Part shown: in pieces, positions 19,132 through 29,206 of the stretch
Numbering within the stretch: position 1 is the stretch's first letter
Layout: each line of letters starts with the position of its first letter
From: Vallitalea sp.
Lineage (GTDB): Bacteria > Bacillota > Clostridia > Lachnospirales > Vallitaleaceae
NCBI GenBank assembly: GCA_025210515.1
Contig: JAOARM010000012.1
Coordinates: 1-64,000, forward strand
Reading direction: 5' to 3'
DNA length: 64,000 bases
Notes under the pieces: generated by a model
Seen by the model: the letters and a program-made list of their open reading frames with translations, nothing else
Databases searched by the model: none
Told to the model about the DNA's origin: nothing
Program-made: the position numbers and the translations under genes

Positions 19132-21771
19132 TTATTTAACTAAACTGGCAAGTCTTTCTTTAACCTGCTCCATCATACTTGAGTATTTCTCAAGCTTAGC
19201 TTTTTCTTCAGCTACAACTTTCTCTGGTGCTTTACTTATAAATCTTTCGTTTGCTAACTTCTTATTTACTCTATCAAGTTCTCCTTGAAGTTTTTTCTCT
19301 TCGTTTTGTAATCTTTCTATTTCTTTTTCAATATCTACTAATTCTGCAAAAGGCATAAATATTGTACCATCTTCTATCACTGCTGATACAGCATCTTTGT
19401 CAATTCCATCTTCATTATCTTGAATAATAACTTCACTAGCATAACCGAGTGTAGCAAAGAATACTTTTCCTTTTTCAAAAGTATTTCTTACTTCTTCTTT
19501 ATCTGAAACTACAAATACTTTTGCTTTCTTTGATGGTGGTACATTCATCTGTGCTCTTACATTTCTTATACTTCTTACAGCTTGCTTAATAAGTTCTATT
19601 TCTGTTTCTTCAGCTTGAAAATTCCACTCTTCTTTGAACTCTGGCCAGCTTGAAACCATAATAGACTCTTCTCTATCTTGTAAGAATGAAAATATTTCTT
19701 CTGTAATAAAAGGCATATATGGATGAAGCAATTTAAGTGAATTAATAAGAACATTTTTAAGTGTCCAAAGTGCTGCCGCCTTTGTCTCATCTTCTTCATT
19801 ATATAGTCTTGGTTTAACCATCTCTATATACCAATCACAAAATTCTTCCCATATAAAATCATATAATTTAGATACTGCTATTCCAAGCTCATATTTATCC
19901 ATATTATCTGTTACATCTTTTGCTAATGTATTTACTTTAGATAATATCCATCTATCAGCAGGTGTTAACTCATCAAGAGCTACTTCTCTCTCCTCAGTAT
20001 TTTCAAGATTCATTAATATAAATCTTGAAGCATTCCATATTTTATTACCAAAGTTTCTACTTGCTTCTACTCTTTCATCATAGTAACGCATATCATTACC
20101 AGGTGCATTACCAGTCATAAGTGTAAGTCTTAATGCATCAGCACCATATTTTTCAATAACTTCTAATGGATTAATACCATTACCTAATGACTTACTCATT
20201 TTTCTACCTTGTGAATCTCTTACTAGTCCATGAATAAGTACAGTATCAAAAGGTAATTTACCCATGAATTCTATAGAAGAAAATACCATTCTTACTACCC
20301 AGAAGAATATAATATCATAACCTGTTACAAGAACATTAGTTGGGAAGAAGTAATTAAGCTCATCTGTATTATCTGGCCAGCCTAGTGTTGAGAAAGGCCA
20401 TAATGCTGAACTAAACCATGTATCTAATGAATCTTCATCTTGATGTAAATTAGTACTAGAGCATTTACTACATTTTGTTGGCTTATCTTTACTTACAATA
20501 ATTTCTCCGCAATCATCACAGTAATAAGCAGGTATTCTATGTCCCCACCATAGCTGTCTAGAAATACACCAGTCTCTTATATTTTCTAACCAATTAAGAT
20601 ATATTTTACCATAGCGCTCTGGAACAAACTTTAATTCTCCTGTTTTTAGTGCTCTAATAGCAGGTTTTGCTAACTCTTCCATTTTCACATACCATTGTTG
20701 TTTAAGTAATGGTTCTATAACACACTTACATCTATCATGTGTACCAACATTATGTGAATGCTCTTTTACTTTAACTAGTAATCCTTGTTCTTCTAGGTCT
20801 TTTACCATTTGCTTTCTAGCTTCGTATCTATCAAGCCCTTGATATTTACCACCTTTTTCATTAATAGTTCCATCATCATTCATAACATTAATACGTGAAA
20901 GATTATGTCTTACTCCTACTTCAAAATCATTAGGGTCATGAGCTGGCGTAATCTTAACTGCACCTGTACCAAACTCTTTATCAACATACTTATCTGCAAC
21001 TATTGGAATCTCTTTGTTAACTAATGGTAGAATTACATTTTTACCTACTAGATGTTCATATCTTTCATCTTCTGGATGAACTGCAATAGCCGTATCTCCA
21101 AGCATTGTTTCAGGTCTTGTTGTAGCAATTTCAATAAATTCATCTGTTCCTACTATAGGATAATTAATATGCCAGAAATGTCCATTTTTCTCTTCATGTT
21201 CAACTTCAGCTTCTGAAATGGTTGTCTGACATACAGGACACCAGTTAACTAATCTAGCACCTTTATATATATAACCTTTTTCATAATATTTAATAAATAC
21301 TTCTTCTACTGCTTTTGATAGCCCTTCATCAAGAGTAAATCTCTCTCTATCCCAATCACATGATGAACCTAGTTTCTTTAATTGATCAACTATAACTCCA
21401 CCATATTCTTCTTTCCAGTCCCATGCTCTTTCAAGAAATTTCTCTCTTCCTAAATCCTCTTTAGTTAGTCCTTCTTCTGCCATCTTGTTAACAATCTTAA
21501 CTTCTGTAGCAATACTTGCATGGTCTGTTCCTGGTTGCCATAATGTACTATAGCCCTGCATTCTTTTGAATCTAATAAGAATATCTTGCATAGTATTATC
21601 AAGTGCATGTCCCATGTGTAACCTACCAGTAATGTTTGGTGGTGGAATCACGATAGAAAAAGGCTTCTTAGTCTTATCTACCTCAGCATGAAAATATTTG
21701 TTATCTAACCATTTCTGATATAACCTTCCTTCAACATTGGAAGGATTATAAGTCTTATCTAAATTTGCCAT
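19132..21771 (-). CDS. valS: valyl-tRNA synthetase
   Basis: Charges tRNA-Val, with an editing domain. A class I enzyme of 879 residues. The HIGH box is in [14 protein letters not shown] (about residues 44-57) and the KMSKS loop in [11 protein letters not shown]. Two cysteine clusters, NWCPVCQTT and YCDDCGEI...CSKCSS, are probable metal sites. The C-terminal coiled-coil arm ([16 protein letters not shown]) is typical of ValRS. RBS AGGAGG. The upstream T-box has a GUA (Val) specifier, so expression rises when tRNA-Val is uncharged. Confidence 0.98.
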   Translation of the reverse strand: MANLDKTYNPSNVEGRLYQKWLDNKYFHAEVDKTKKPFSIVIPPPNITGRLHMGHALDNTMQDILIRFKRMQGYSTLWQPGTDHASIATEVKIVNKMAEEGLTKEDLGREKFLERAWDWKEEYGGVIVDQLKKLGSSCDWDRERFTLDEGLSKAVEEVFIKYYEKGYIYKGARLVNWCPVCQTTISEAEVEHEEKNGHFWHINYPIVGTDEFIEIATTRPETMLGDTAIAVHPEDERYEHLVGKNVILPLVNKEIPIVADKYVDKEFGTGAVKITPAHDPNDFEVGVRHNLSRINVMNDDGTINEKGGKYQGLDRYEARKQMVKDLEEQGLLVKVKEHSHNVGTHDRCKCVIEPLLKQQWYVKMEELAKPAIRALKTGELKFVPERYGKIYLNWLENIRDWCISRQLWWGHRIPAYYCDDCGEIIVSKDKPTKCSKCSSTNLHQDEDSLDTWFSSALWPFSTLGWPDNTDELNYFFPTNVLVTGYDIIFFWVVRMVFSSIEFMGKLPFDTVLIHGLVRDSQGRKMSKSLGNGINPLEVIEKYGADALRLTLMTGNAPGNDMRYYDERVEASRNFGNKIWNASRFILMNLENTEEREVALDELTPADRWILSKVNTLAKDVTDNMDKYELGIAVSKLYDFIWEEFCDWYIEMVKPRLYNEEDETKAAALWTLKNVLINSLKLLHPYMPFITEEIFSFLQDREESIMVSSWPEFKEEWNFQAEETEIELIKQAVRSIRNVRAQMNVPPSKKAKVFVVSDKEEVRNTFEKGKVFFATLGYASEVIIQDNEDGIDKDAVSAVIEDGTIFMPFAELVDIEKEIERLQNEEKKLQGELDRVNKKLANERFISKAPEKVVAEEKAKLEKYSSMMEQVKERLASLVK

Positions 21772-21829
21772 AATCTTTTCCTCCTAAAAAATATTAATTA
21801 TTTATTGTTATAATTTACTGAAAGCTAAT

Positions 21830-22045
21830 TTAAAATAAAATAACAAGAAGTGCTCCAACAATAACTAAAAGCCCTCCAATAATCTGAGTGACTATAGAAC
21901 CATTATTTAATAATGCCAAAAATTCTTCATGGTCTTGTTTATTAGGATTATATTTCAATTGTTTTTGATTTTTCTTGACCATTAATTTAGCACCATAGAA
22001 AATAATAGCACCAACCACCACAAGAATAATACCTATAATTTTCAT
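21830..22045 (-). CDS. small two-pass membrane protein in valS operon
   Basis: A 71-residue protein with hydrophobic segments at about 3-20 and 52-71 separated by a charged loop (KKNQKQLKYNPNKQDHEEF). RBS AAAGGGGTG. It lies between the T-box and valS, so it should share the tRNA-Val-responsive transcript. I do not recognise a named family. Confidence 0.7.
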   Translation of the reverse strand: MKIIGIILVVVGAIIFYGAKLMVKKNQKQLKYNPNKQDHEEFLALLNNGSIVTQIIGGLLVIVGALLVILF

Positions 22046-22161
22046 AACATCACCCCTTTATCTATTTTTTCACTGACTATCTTTCGTCACTTTAACATAC
22101 TTATAATAATCTCTATTCTAACTATGAAAAACAACACTTCATCACTAAATATGCCTAAGCC

Positions 22162-22289
22162 TAACCATGCTACTAGCGGAGAATGTATAGGGTAATATGT
22201 AGCACGAGCCAGGACGGCGAGGTCAGCTGTTTTAAACACGGACGTTTAACTAGCTGACGGAATATTCCCTATACATTCGGAGCGGAAAC
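22162..22289. repeat. dispersed palindromic element, copy A
   Basis: A 128-bp element. The outer stem is AATGTATAGGG/CCCTATACATT and the inner hairpin is GTCAGCTG...CAGCTGAC with GTTTTAAAC facing GTTTAAC. About 90 percent identical to copy B at 42617-42744 and related to copy C at 50405-50520. It lies between the T-box terminator and the small membrane gene, so it would be present in the valS read-through transcript. Outer-stem changes between copies are compensatory. Confidence 0.9.
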
Positions 22290-22313
22290 TACCACCTATG
22301 CTTCATCATTAAA

Positions 22314-22560
22314 TCAAAAAAGACCTCATCATCCTAACCTAAGGACGACAAAGCCGTGGTACCACCTTAATTCTTATATCATCATAACTAACAATATAAA
22401 ACTCTAATAACTAATAACGAAGTCACCCGTCTAATCCTACTTAATATTTCTATTCAGATTAGCTGCTAAAAAGCTACCTTCTGTTTGCCACGAATAGAAA
22501 ATCTCCCAGCACATGGATTTTCCTCTCTAAAAACTGTACAAACATACTCCTCTTTCTCAC
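22314..22560 (-). promoter_or_regulatory. T-box riboswitch, valine specifier
   Basis: On the minus strand the T-box sequence GGTGGTACCACGGC lies at 22366-22353. It is followed by a terminator hairpin (GTCGTCCT with AGGATGAT) and six T at about 22320-22315. Stem I has AGAGAGG and GCTGGGAGATTTTC features, and the specifier region AGAAGGTAGC holds GUA (22477-22475), a Val codon followed by G. UGGU would pair with an ACCA end with discriminator A, as in tRNA-Val. A TTGACA (22614-22609) and TACCAT form a plausible promoter overlapping the end of the neighbouring gene. Confidence 0.95.
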
Positions 22561-22600
22561 TGCATTTAACTTATAATTATAATATATGGTATATTAATAG

Positions 22601-23752
22601 CTATATTTTGTCAAGGCTATTAACTATTTTTGTTATTTCTTTACTCTCTGTAGTATCATTTTCTTTAATATCTAATAATATTTTACGTATTAATGTAATT
22701 TCATTTTCATATTCATCTATCTGATTTTTAATTGTTATTCTATTCTCATCTACTTCTTTTCTATAAATATCTCTAGATCTCTTATCCACATATTTAGCAA
22801 TATTCTCAAAAAACATATTAGGTATCAATATATTATTATTCTTCAATAATCTTTCTATATCATTTTCAATAGCTAGAATGTTAGTAGATATTTTATGAAT
22901 GCTATGTCTATCGTTTATATTCTGTTTATATTGATCCCATTTATATTCTAAAATCTCACTACTTTTAACTTTGTATTTTTTGTATTCATATGTTAAAAAT
23001 TGCTCATTATGTACATATTTTAACTTTATTTTATTAAGCAATTCAACTGCTCTTTGCCTTAACAATATATTTTTCTTAATTTCGTGAACAACATATCTTC
23101 TAAAAATATAAATCCACAATCCAAAAAATCCTATTATAACAATCATTATAACTGAAGGAATAAATATATCAATATTATTATTAGTATATATAATTGTTAA
23201 TGCCAATGTGGAAATGGCAAAAATAGAAAGTAGAATAATCATTAAAACCTTAATGACACTCTGAGTTTTTATAAGTTTTTCTTGTCTGTATAATAACTCT
23301 CCTTTTTCACCTTCTATATAATTAATATCACTCTTTACATTTCTTTGTTTTTCTTCAACTACTCTGATATCTTGTATTACCTGTGAAATATCTTCTTTAT
23401 ATTCTCCAAGATATTCTAGTTCATCACTTGTAACACTTAACCGATTTCTATATTGTTGTTTATCTTCTATTGTACCTATATATGAATAAGCTAAATTCTC
23501 AAACTCATTTAAACTCTTAGAATTCATCTTTTCTATTTGTTGAATACCTGTATATGTTTTTGTTATATTTTCATATTCATGTATTACTCTTTCTTTTTCA
23601 TTTCCAGCTGTTGTAAATTTCTTGCATAAATGATAAGCACTATCTATATTGTTGTAAAGATTATCAGTATCTATACCTAAATAATCTTTCTCATCTATTT
23701 GAACTTCTCTTTTCCAATTAAATATTTTTTTTAACTTAGAAAGTAATCCCAT
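22601..23752 (-). CDS. coiled-coil membrane protein of unknown function
   Basis: A 383-residue protein from ATG at 23752, chosen because AGAGG precedes it by 8 nt; the frame opens eight codons earlier. It is rich in Lys, Glu, Ile and Asn. Long helical coiled-coil regions (about 60-165 and 220-375) flank a pair of hydrophobic segments (about 168-190 and 198-218). Both long domains should therefore be cytoplasmic. No known domain recognised. The last bases overlap the valS T-box promoter. Confidence 0.7.
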   Translation of the reverse strand: MGLLSKLKKIFNWKREVQIDEKDYLGIDTDNLYNNIDSAYHLCKKFTTAGNEKERVIHEYENITKTYTGIQQIEKMNSKSLNEFENLAYSYIGTIEDKQQYRNRLSVTSDELEYLGEYKEDISQVIQDIRVVEEKQRNVKSDINYIEGEKGELLYRQEKLIKTQSVIKVLMIILLSIFAISTLALTIIYTNNNIDIFIPSVIMIVIIGFFGLWIYIFRRYVVHEIKKNILLRQRAVELLNKIKLKYVHNEQFLTYEYKKYKVKSSEILEYKWDQYKQNINDRHSIHKISTNILAIENDIERLLKNNNILIPNMFFENIAKYVDKRSRDIYRKEVDENRITIKNQIDEYENEITLIRKILLDIKENDTTESKEITKIVNSLDKI

Positions 23753-23918
23753 ATTTGATACCTCTTTCATAAACAACCTTTATAACAACATGCTAATTGA
23801 CTAGTCATATTATAATATTATCTTAATTATATTCTGGTAGACATTATGTGTCAAGATAAACCCTTTTTTATTACTTATCCCCTTTCTCTGCATGCTTTTA
23901 AATATTATAATAATAATC

Positions 23919-23944
23919 TGCAACGTAAATAATTATTCTACGTC
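23919..23944 (+). promoter_or_regulatory. ECF-type promoter of the sigma/anti-sigma operon
   Basis: TGCAAC (23919-23924), a 16-nt spacer and CGTC (23941-23944) match the AAC-N16-CGTC pattern used by Bacillus ECF sigma factors of the V/M/W/X type. It lies 43 nt before the sigma gene, so the factor is likely autoregulated. Confidence 0.7.
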
Positions 23945-23986
23945 TATATAAGTGAAAGCTTTCAATTTAAGAAGGAGGTAGCCAAG

Positions 23987-24547
23987 TTGACGGATTCCGA
24001 AATAATAAGATTACTTACTAATCGTTCAGAAAATGCTTTAGTTGAACTACATAAAAAATATGGGAAATATTGCAATAAGATAGCAATCAATATTTTGAAT
24101 AATCATGAAGATAGTGAAGAATGCTTAAATGATGCTTATTTACAAGTTTGGAATAGTATACCCCCTAACAATCCAAAGTCACTATTAGGATATTTAGGAA
24201 AAATAACTAGAAATGTATCATTAGATAAATACAGAGCAAAATCTGCTAAAAAAAGAGGTGGTACAGAAATTGAATATATTCTAGATGAGCTAAAACTATG
24301 TATTCCATCAAATAATAGTGTAGAAAAAGAATATGAAAGCATTGAACTTAGAAATCAAATAAATAGCTTTTTACATTCTATTGAGCCACAGAAACGCACT
24401 ATATTTGTAATGCGATACTACTATGCTTATAACATTAAAATCATTTCTAAAAAATTAAGATTAAACGAGAATACCGTAAAATCAATATTATATAGAACTA
24501 GATTAAAATTAAAAGAATATTTTCAGGAAGAGGGTATAAGCTTATGA
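23987..24547 (+). CDS. ECF-family RNA polymerase sigma factor (SigV-like)
   Basis: A 186-residue ECF sigma factor. Region 2 has NILNNHEDSEECLNDAYLQVWN and region 4 has TIFVMRYYYAYNIKIISKKLRLNENTVKSILYRTR. The TTG start follows AAGGAGG. It overlaps the downstream anti-sigma gene by four bases (ATGA), and an ECF-type promoter lies upstream. Pairing with an RsiV-like protein suggests a SigV role in cell-envelope or lysozyme stress. Confidence 0.93.
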   Translation: MTDSEIIRLLTNRSENALVELHKKYGKYCNKIAINILNNHEDSEECLNDAYLQVWNSIPPNNPKSLLGYLGKITRNVSLDKYRAKSAKKRGGTEIEYILDELKLCIPSNNSVEKEYESIELRNQINSFLHSIEPQKRTIFVMRYYYAYNIKIISKKLRLNENTVKSILYRTRLKLKEYFQEEGISL

Positions 24548-25374
24548 AAAAAGAAGAGAAACTTTTTGAAATGATAGGTCTGATTGATGAAAATATATTA
24601 AAGGAGACTTTAGAAATGGAAAATAAAAATAAAGTAGTTAAATTACCAAAGAAAATTATTAAAATTGTAGCTTCAGTAGCTGTTATTGCATCAATAATAT
24701 TACCTAACACTTCCTCATCTATTGCAAATGCAATGAGTGAAATACCACTAATAGGAAAGTACTTTGAAGTTGTTACAATAAGAAATTTTAATGAAACTAA
24801 AGGAAATAATACAATTAATGTAGAAGTTCCATCTATTAATACAACAGATATGAATGATAACAAAGAAGAAGTAGCATCTAACCTTAATAAATCTGTTGAA
24901 GAATATACTAATGACATAATAGAAAATTTTAAAGAGAATACTAAAGGTGACTTAGGTTCATTAGACCTCTCATATGAAGTAATTCATAATACAAATAAAT
25001 GGTTTACTCTCAAAATATTTGCAACTGAAATTCAAGCAAGTGGACATGAAATAGTTAAATATTATCATATAAATAAAATCACTGATAAAATAGTTAATCT
25101 ATCAGATATTTTCTCTAATGACTCCGATTACATTAGTAAAATAAGTTCTTATATAAAAGAACAAATGCAAATTAGAATAAAAGAAAACGATGAATCATTT
25201 TTTATTATGGAAATAGATGGGGAAGGTTTTTCAACAATAGATAAAAACCAGAATTTCTATTTTGATGAAAATGGAAATCTTATTATCGTTTTTGACGAAT
25301 ATGCTGTTGCTCCAGGATATATGGGTACCCCAGAATTCATTATACCTACAAAAATAATTGATTATAAATTTTAA
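24544..25374 (+). CDS. RsiV-like anti-sigma factor
   Basis: A single-pass membrane protein of 276 residues with a short cytoplasmic N-terminus, a membrane segment at about 38-56 and a large extracellular domain. The C-terminal part (NLSDIFSND...EFDEYAVAPGYMG-like pattern, read here as VFDEYAVAPGYMGTPEF) is the DUF3298/RsiV fold. In Bacillus RsiV binds lysozyme and is then cleaved, releasing SigV. Whether this protein senses lysozyme is inference. It is translationally coupled to the sigma gene. Confidence 0.85.
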   Translation: MKKEEKLFEMIGLIDENILKETLEMENKNKVVKLPKKIIKIVASVAVIASIILPNTSSSIANAMSEIPLIGKYFEVVTIRNFNETKGNNTINVEVPSINTTDMNDNKEEVASNLNKSVEEYTNDIIENFKENTKGDLGSLDLSYEVIHNTNKWFTLKIFATEIQASGHEIVKYYHINKITDKIVNLSDIFSNDSDYISKISSYIKEQMQIRIKENDESFFIMEIDGEGFSTIDKNQNFYFDENGNLIIVFDEYAVAPGYMGTPEFIIPTKIIDYKF

Positions 25375-25433
25375 TAGTTAATTATTTTATATAATATCAC
25401 TATCCTCTATATTATTAATATCCTTTTAAAACC

Positions 25434-25461
25434 TTGCTTTTTCTATGTTAATTAGTATAAT
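25434..25461 (+). promoter_or_regulatory. sigma-A-type promoter of aminotransferase gene
   Basis: TTGCTT (25434-25439), a 16-nt spacer and TATAAT (25456-25461), about 37 nt before the RBS and start codon at 25505. Confidence 0.55.
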
Positions 25462-25504
25462 GTATATTAAGATTGAGACAAATAATTTATGAGGAAGTGA
25501 TATA

Positions 25505-26602
25505 ATGTCAAATACTAAAAATCATTTTCATGGTAGTGATTTAGAAAAAATAGAATCTATTTATAATATTAAGAAAGAAGAGATTATTAATTATAGTGGT
25601 AATGTAAATCCACTTGGTGTTTCAAAAAAACTTCTTGCGAAATTATCTAACCATGTTGATGTTATAGGCTCATATCCAGATAGAGATTATACTGCACTAA
25701 AAGAACAAATAAGTAATTATACTGGAACTGATTTCAATAGTATTATTGTTGGTAATGGCTCAACAGAACTAATTTCTTTATTTATAAGTATGATTAACCC
25801 AAAAAAAGCTCTTATTATCGGCCCAACTTACTCTGAATACGAACGTGAAATTTTTCTTGGAGGTGGGTCATCACATTATTATCGTCTAAAAGAAGAATTA
25901 GACTTTAATCTGGAAATAGAGCATCTAAAAAACAACTTAACTGATGATATAGATATATTAGTTATATGCAATCCTAACAACCCTACTTCTACATCTATAT
26001 ACTCAGAAGATATTAGGAAGATATTAGATCACTGTAAAGAAAAAGATATATATGTAATGATCGATGAAACATATGTAGAATTCACAAAAGAAATGGATAA
26101 AATAACATCTGTAGGACTTACAAAATACTATAACAATCTATTCATAATAAGAGGAATCTCTAAATTCTATGCTGCCCCAGGACTTAGATTAGGTTATGGT
26201 ATTTGTGGTAACAAAGAAATTATATCAAAAATAAATAGTCTTAAAAATCCATGGACAATTAATTCATTAGCAAGTTATGCAGGTGAAGAAATGTTTAATG
26301 ACGAACAATATATACAAGAAACAAGAGATTTAATTTCTACAGAACGCGATAAAATATATAACACATTAGTTACATGGAATAATATTAAAATCTATACTCC
26401 AACTACTAATTTTGTACTAATTAAAATCTTAAAAGAAGATATGGATTCTCATAAGCTTTTTGAACATCTCATTAATAAAAAGTTAATGATTAGAGATGCT
26501 TCCACTTTTCCATTTCTTAATTCAAAATTTTTCAGATTTTGTTTTATGAAACCAGAGGAAAACGAAATGCTATTGAATGAATTATATACACTTCTAAAAT
26601 AA
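25505..26602 (+). CDS. PLP-dependent class I/II aminotransferase, CobD/HisC-like
   Basis: A fold-type I enzyme of 365 residues. Visible features are the N-terminal FHGSDLEKIESIYNI and INYSGNVNPLG typical of the CobD-like branch, GNGSTELI, CNPNNPTS, DETYVEF, and the PLP lysine in IRGISKFYAAPGLRLGYG. CobD makes aminopropanol phosphate for cobamides and HisC makes histidinol phosphate. There are no cobalamin or histidine genes nearby, so the exact substrate is undecided. It carries its own promoter, RBS GAGGAAGTG. Confidence 0.85.
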   Translation: MSNTKNHFHGSDLEKIESIYNIKKEEIINYSGNVNPLGVSKKLLAKLSNHVDVIGSYPDRDYTALKEQISNYTGTDFNSIIVGNGSTELISLFISMINPKKALIIGPTYSEYEREIFLGGGSSHYYRLKEELDFNLEIEHLKNNLTDDIDILVICNPNNPTSTSIYSEDIRKILDHCKEKDIYVMIDETYVEFTKEMDKITSVGLTKYYNNLFIIRGISKFYAAPGLRLGYGICGNKEIISKINSLKNPWTINSLASYAGEEMFNDEQYIQETRDLISTERDKIYNTLVTWNNIKIYTPTTNFVLIKILKEDMDSHKLFEHLINKKLMIRDASTFPFLNSKFFRFCFMKPEENEMLLNELYTLLK

Positions 26603-27020
26603 AAATTAATAAAGTTATAAAAAAAATTATTTTATTGAATAGATAAAAATATATATGGATATACTAAATATTACAGGGATGCAAAAGTGATTCATTTTAT
26701 GATAGCTCTTTTATGAATAATAAATTAGCCTTTATATATGGATCAATATCAACCTTCTTCTGGTCTTTATATAAGGGCTAGTTATATAAATTGGTTGTAT
26801 ATTATTAGGTTACTGAGTGTCCCTGTTTACAATATGTTCTCCCCCACATAAGAATACTACATCTGTAGTATTCTTTTTTTGTTACCCATATATTATCTAA
26901 GTACAAGTTTAAATAATTTCAAGAAAATTTCTATCAATAGTACTTATGTTTTCATATAATAAAAGTAATAATAGGCTTTTTTATGAATAATAAAATCGCC
27001 ACTATATAGTGAGGAGACAT
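26603..27020. other. 418-nt gap upstream of split sleC, with repeats and hairpins
   Basis: It holds a hairpin at about 26726-26783 (TAGCCTTTATATA facing TATATAAGGGCTA), the terminator at 26850-26881, and a duplicated 22-nt segment. The segment TTTTATGAATAATAAA...GCC occurs at 26709-26730 and again at 26979-27000 with 20 of 22 bases identical; the second copy ends next to the sleC RBS. CATATAATA at 26953-26961 fits a sigma-K -10 (CATANNNTA), but the -35 is not convincing. Confidence 0.5.
26850..26881 (+). terminator. rho-independent terminator upstream of sleC
   Basis: AAGAATACTAC, a four-base loop and GTAGTATTCTT form a perfect 11-bp stem followed by a run of T. It isolates sleC from the aminotransferase transcript. 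Confidence 0.85.
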
Positions 27021-27932
27021 ATGAAACCAAATCGAATTTATCCTGCTGAGACTTCTACTCAATCTCTAGGAAAGCTTACTCTTAACGCTGTAACTCAGCT
27101 AGGTGCAAAACCTGTTGCAGACGCAAAAGTTACGATAAAAAAAACTACTCCTGGTAATGAATCAGTTGACGTGTTAACAACAAATGACTTAGGTCAAACA
27201 GCACCTATTGAGTTGGAAGCTCCACCTATTGATTATAGCCTTGAACCAAATAGTCCGAAACCCTATTCAGAATATAATATAGAAATAGAAGCAAATGATT
27301 TTGAAACTGTAAAAATAGCTGGAACTCAAATTCTAGGAAATCAATTGGCTATACAAGATGTATCTATGATTCCATCAGTAGAAGTATCTGGAATAAGACT
27401 TACTCAACAAAAAGATGAAGTAATAGCAATAGGTCCTCATACTCTATATGCCGATTATCCACCTAAAATTCCTGAAAGTGAAGTTAAAGAAGATGTTGAA
27501 AATAGTTTAATTGTACTTGACAGACCTGTTGTACCTAGTGCAATAATAGTACATGATGGCACACCTGATGATACTACTGCACCTAACTACTTTGTTCCTT
27601 TTAAAAGCTATATTAAAAATGTAGCATCTTCAGAAATATATTCTACATGGCCTGAAAGCACAATCCAAGCTAATATACTAGCAATTCTATCATTTACCCT
27701 TAATCGCGTTTACACAGAATGGTATAGAGCAAAAGGAAAAAACTTTACAATAACATCATCAACTGCATATGACCATAAATTTATTTTTGGTAGAAATATT
27801 TACAAAAATATATCAAATATAGTTGATCAGTTATTCATTAATTTTATTTCTAGACCAGGTGTTAGGCAGCCTATTTTCACACAATATTGTGATGGAATTC
27901 AAGTTCAATGCCCTAATTGGATGACCTTATAG
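27021..27932 (+). CDS. sleC: spore cortex-lytic enzyme SleC, N-terminal part (gene interrupted)
   Basis: A 303-residue open frame. It holds the SleC prepro region (GKLTLNAVTQLGAKPVADAK), YPPKIPESEVK, and the SpoIID-like catalytic core with SYIKNVASSEIYSTWP, NRVYTEWYRAKGKNF, SSTAYDHKFIFGRNI and TQYCDGIQVQCPNWMT. It ends abruptly at Leu-stop just after WMT, in bases belonging to the inserted element. The remaining C-terminus lies 6.5 kb away at 34413. Splicing at GATGACC gives 428 residues, the size of clostridial SleC. ATG at 27021 follows AGGAGA; a GTG at 27009 is in frame but has no RBS. SleC degrades spore cortex peptidoglycan during germination after activation by Csp proteases. Confidence 0.92.
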   Translation: MKPNRIYPAETSTQSLGKLTLNAVTQLGAKPVADAKVTIKKTTPGNESVDVLTTNDLGQTAPIELEAPPIDYSLEPNSPKPYSEYNIEIEANDFETVKIAGTQILGNQLAIQDVSMIPSVEVSGIRLTQQKDEVIAIGPHTLYADYPPKIPESEVKEDVENSLIVLDRPVVPSAIIVHDGTPDDTTAPNYFVPFKSYIKNVASSEIYSTWPESTIQANILAILSFTLNRVYTEWYRAKGKNFTITSSTAYDHKFIFGRNIYKNISNIVDQLFINFISRPGVRQPIFTQYCDGIQVQCPNWMTL

Positions 27933-27936
27933 TAAT
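27909..27936. other. left junction (attL-type) of sleC element
   Basis: The core GATGACC lies at 27920-27926, with predicted crossover dinucleotide TG at 27922-27923. The left half (GCCCTAATTG) is sleC sequence. The right half (TTATAGTAAT) is element sequence and supplies the stop codon of the truncated gene. Confidence 0.85.
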
Positions 27937-28077
27937 AGTGGTAAATCTTTACACAAAATATGTTTATTATTTACTAAAATGGTGATAATAAGCTTATATT
28001 GAATATCAATGATATAATTAAATCTGTAAAATCAAGTTACCCATTACAGAATTATCTTATACTAAAAAGGTGATAAT

Positions 28078-29202
28078 ATGTGGAAAAAAATATTATGTTT
28101 ATTAATGTCAGTACCCATTATTCTTACTACAGGATGTTGGGATTCAAGAGATATTAATGAGAAATGTATAGTTATTTCACTTGGTGTAGATTATGTTGAT
28201 GAAATGGTTGAGTTCTCTGGTGAAATCGTTAAGCTTACAAAAGCTAAAGGAACAGAAGGAAGTTCAGAAGCTACAGGAGTCTATACACTGCTTTCATATG
28301 GAAAGACATTTGAAGAAGCAAGAGTCAATTATAATTCTAACAATCCATTTCCAACATTTCTTGGCGCAACTAGGGTTGTTGTATTTGGTGAAGATTATGC
28401 TAAACTTGGTATAGAATCCTATCTCAACAGAGTTGATAGTTTATATGATTATAGAAAAACTTTACTTCCTTGCATAAGCCGAGAAGCAACAAAAGATATT
28501 TTTGAAATGGATACACAAAAAGATCTTGCAGTTGGATTTTTAATTGATGATATATTAACTCATCTAAAAGAAGAAGGTCAAGCTATATGTCCTAATATAG
28601 GTAACTTACTTTCTGTTATTGCTTTTGGTTCAGAAGGTTATCTTATTCCATATATAGGTAATGAATTAAACGATATTAAATACCTAGGTCTATGTGTCTT
28701 TAAAGATTCTAAACTTGTTGATATTATCAATATTGAAGATACTAAAGCAATATTATATGTTGTAGGAAATAACACTAAATTTATTGAGCTTATTCCAAAT
28801 CCAATCAATAATAAAAACAAATATTCTTTTCGAGTTACAATAGATAAACGCAAAATCAAAACAGATTACGAAAATGATACCCCTATAATTAATATATCAT
28901 TAAATCTTGATGCGGAATTACGTTATCAGTACTACATCGATCCTATTACTGATGATATGATAAAACAGTTTGAAGATGACATATCAAAAAAAGTAACTGA
29001 TGAAATATTTAATATGATTAAAAGAGCTCAAAAAGATTTTACATGCGATATATTTTCATTTGGAGAAATTTTCAAATCTCAACATTTAAACCAATATAAT
29101 AAAATTAATTGGGAAGATGCTTTCCAAACAGCTATAGTTAATATTGATGTAAAAACAACTGTAGTTAATCAAAACCTAAAAAGTGCCAAAGAAAAGGAGT
29201 GA
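28078..29202 (+). CDS. germinant receptor C subunit (GerAC/GerKC family lipoprotein)
   Basis: A lipoprotein of 374 residues. The signal peptide ends in the lipobox TTGC, followed by WDSRDINEKCIVISLGVDY, a hallmark of the GerAC family. The C-terminal domain (about 215-360) has the conserved FKSQHLNQYNKINWEDAF region. The C subunit sits on the outer face of the inner spore membrane with the A and B subunits. RBS AGGTGATA. First gene of the operon inside the sleC element; the start of the operon is 145 nt from the left junction. Confidence 0.93.
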   Translation: MWKKILCLLMSVPIILTTGCWDSRDINEKCIVISLGVDYVDEMVEFSGEIVKLTKAKGTEGSSEATGVYTLLSYGKTFEEARVNYNSNNPFPTFLGATRVVVFGEDYAKLGIESYLNRVDSLYDYRKTLLPCISREATKDIFEMDTQKDLAVGFLIDDILTHLKEEGQAICPNIGNLLSVIAFGSEGYLIPYIGNELNDIKYLGLCVFKDSKLVDIINIEDTKAILYVVGNNTKFIELIPNPINNKNKYSFRVTIDKRKIKTDYENDTPIINISLNLDAELRYQYYIDPITDDMIKQFEDDISKKVTDEIFNMIKRAQKDFTCDIFSFGEIFKSQHLNQYNKINWEDAFQTAIVNIDVKTTVVNQNLKSAKEKE

Positions 29203-29206
29203 AGCG

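Noticed and set aside
22485..22724. 79-residue plus-strand frame over the T-box
   Set aside because: It lies antisense to the valS T-box and its promoter, with no RBS or family match.
27021..27932. Simple degraded pseudogene of sleC
   Set aside because: Both parts are undamaged and rejoin in frame at a recombinase core with symmetric att sites, which decay would not preserve.
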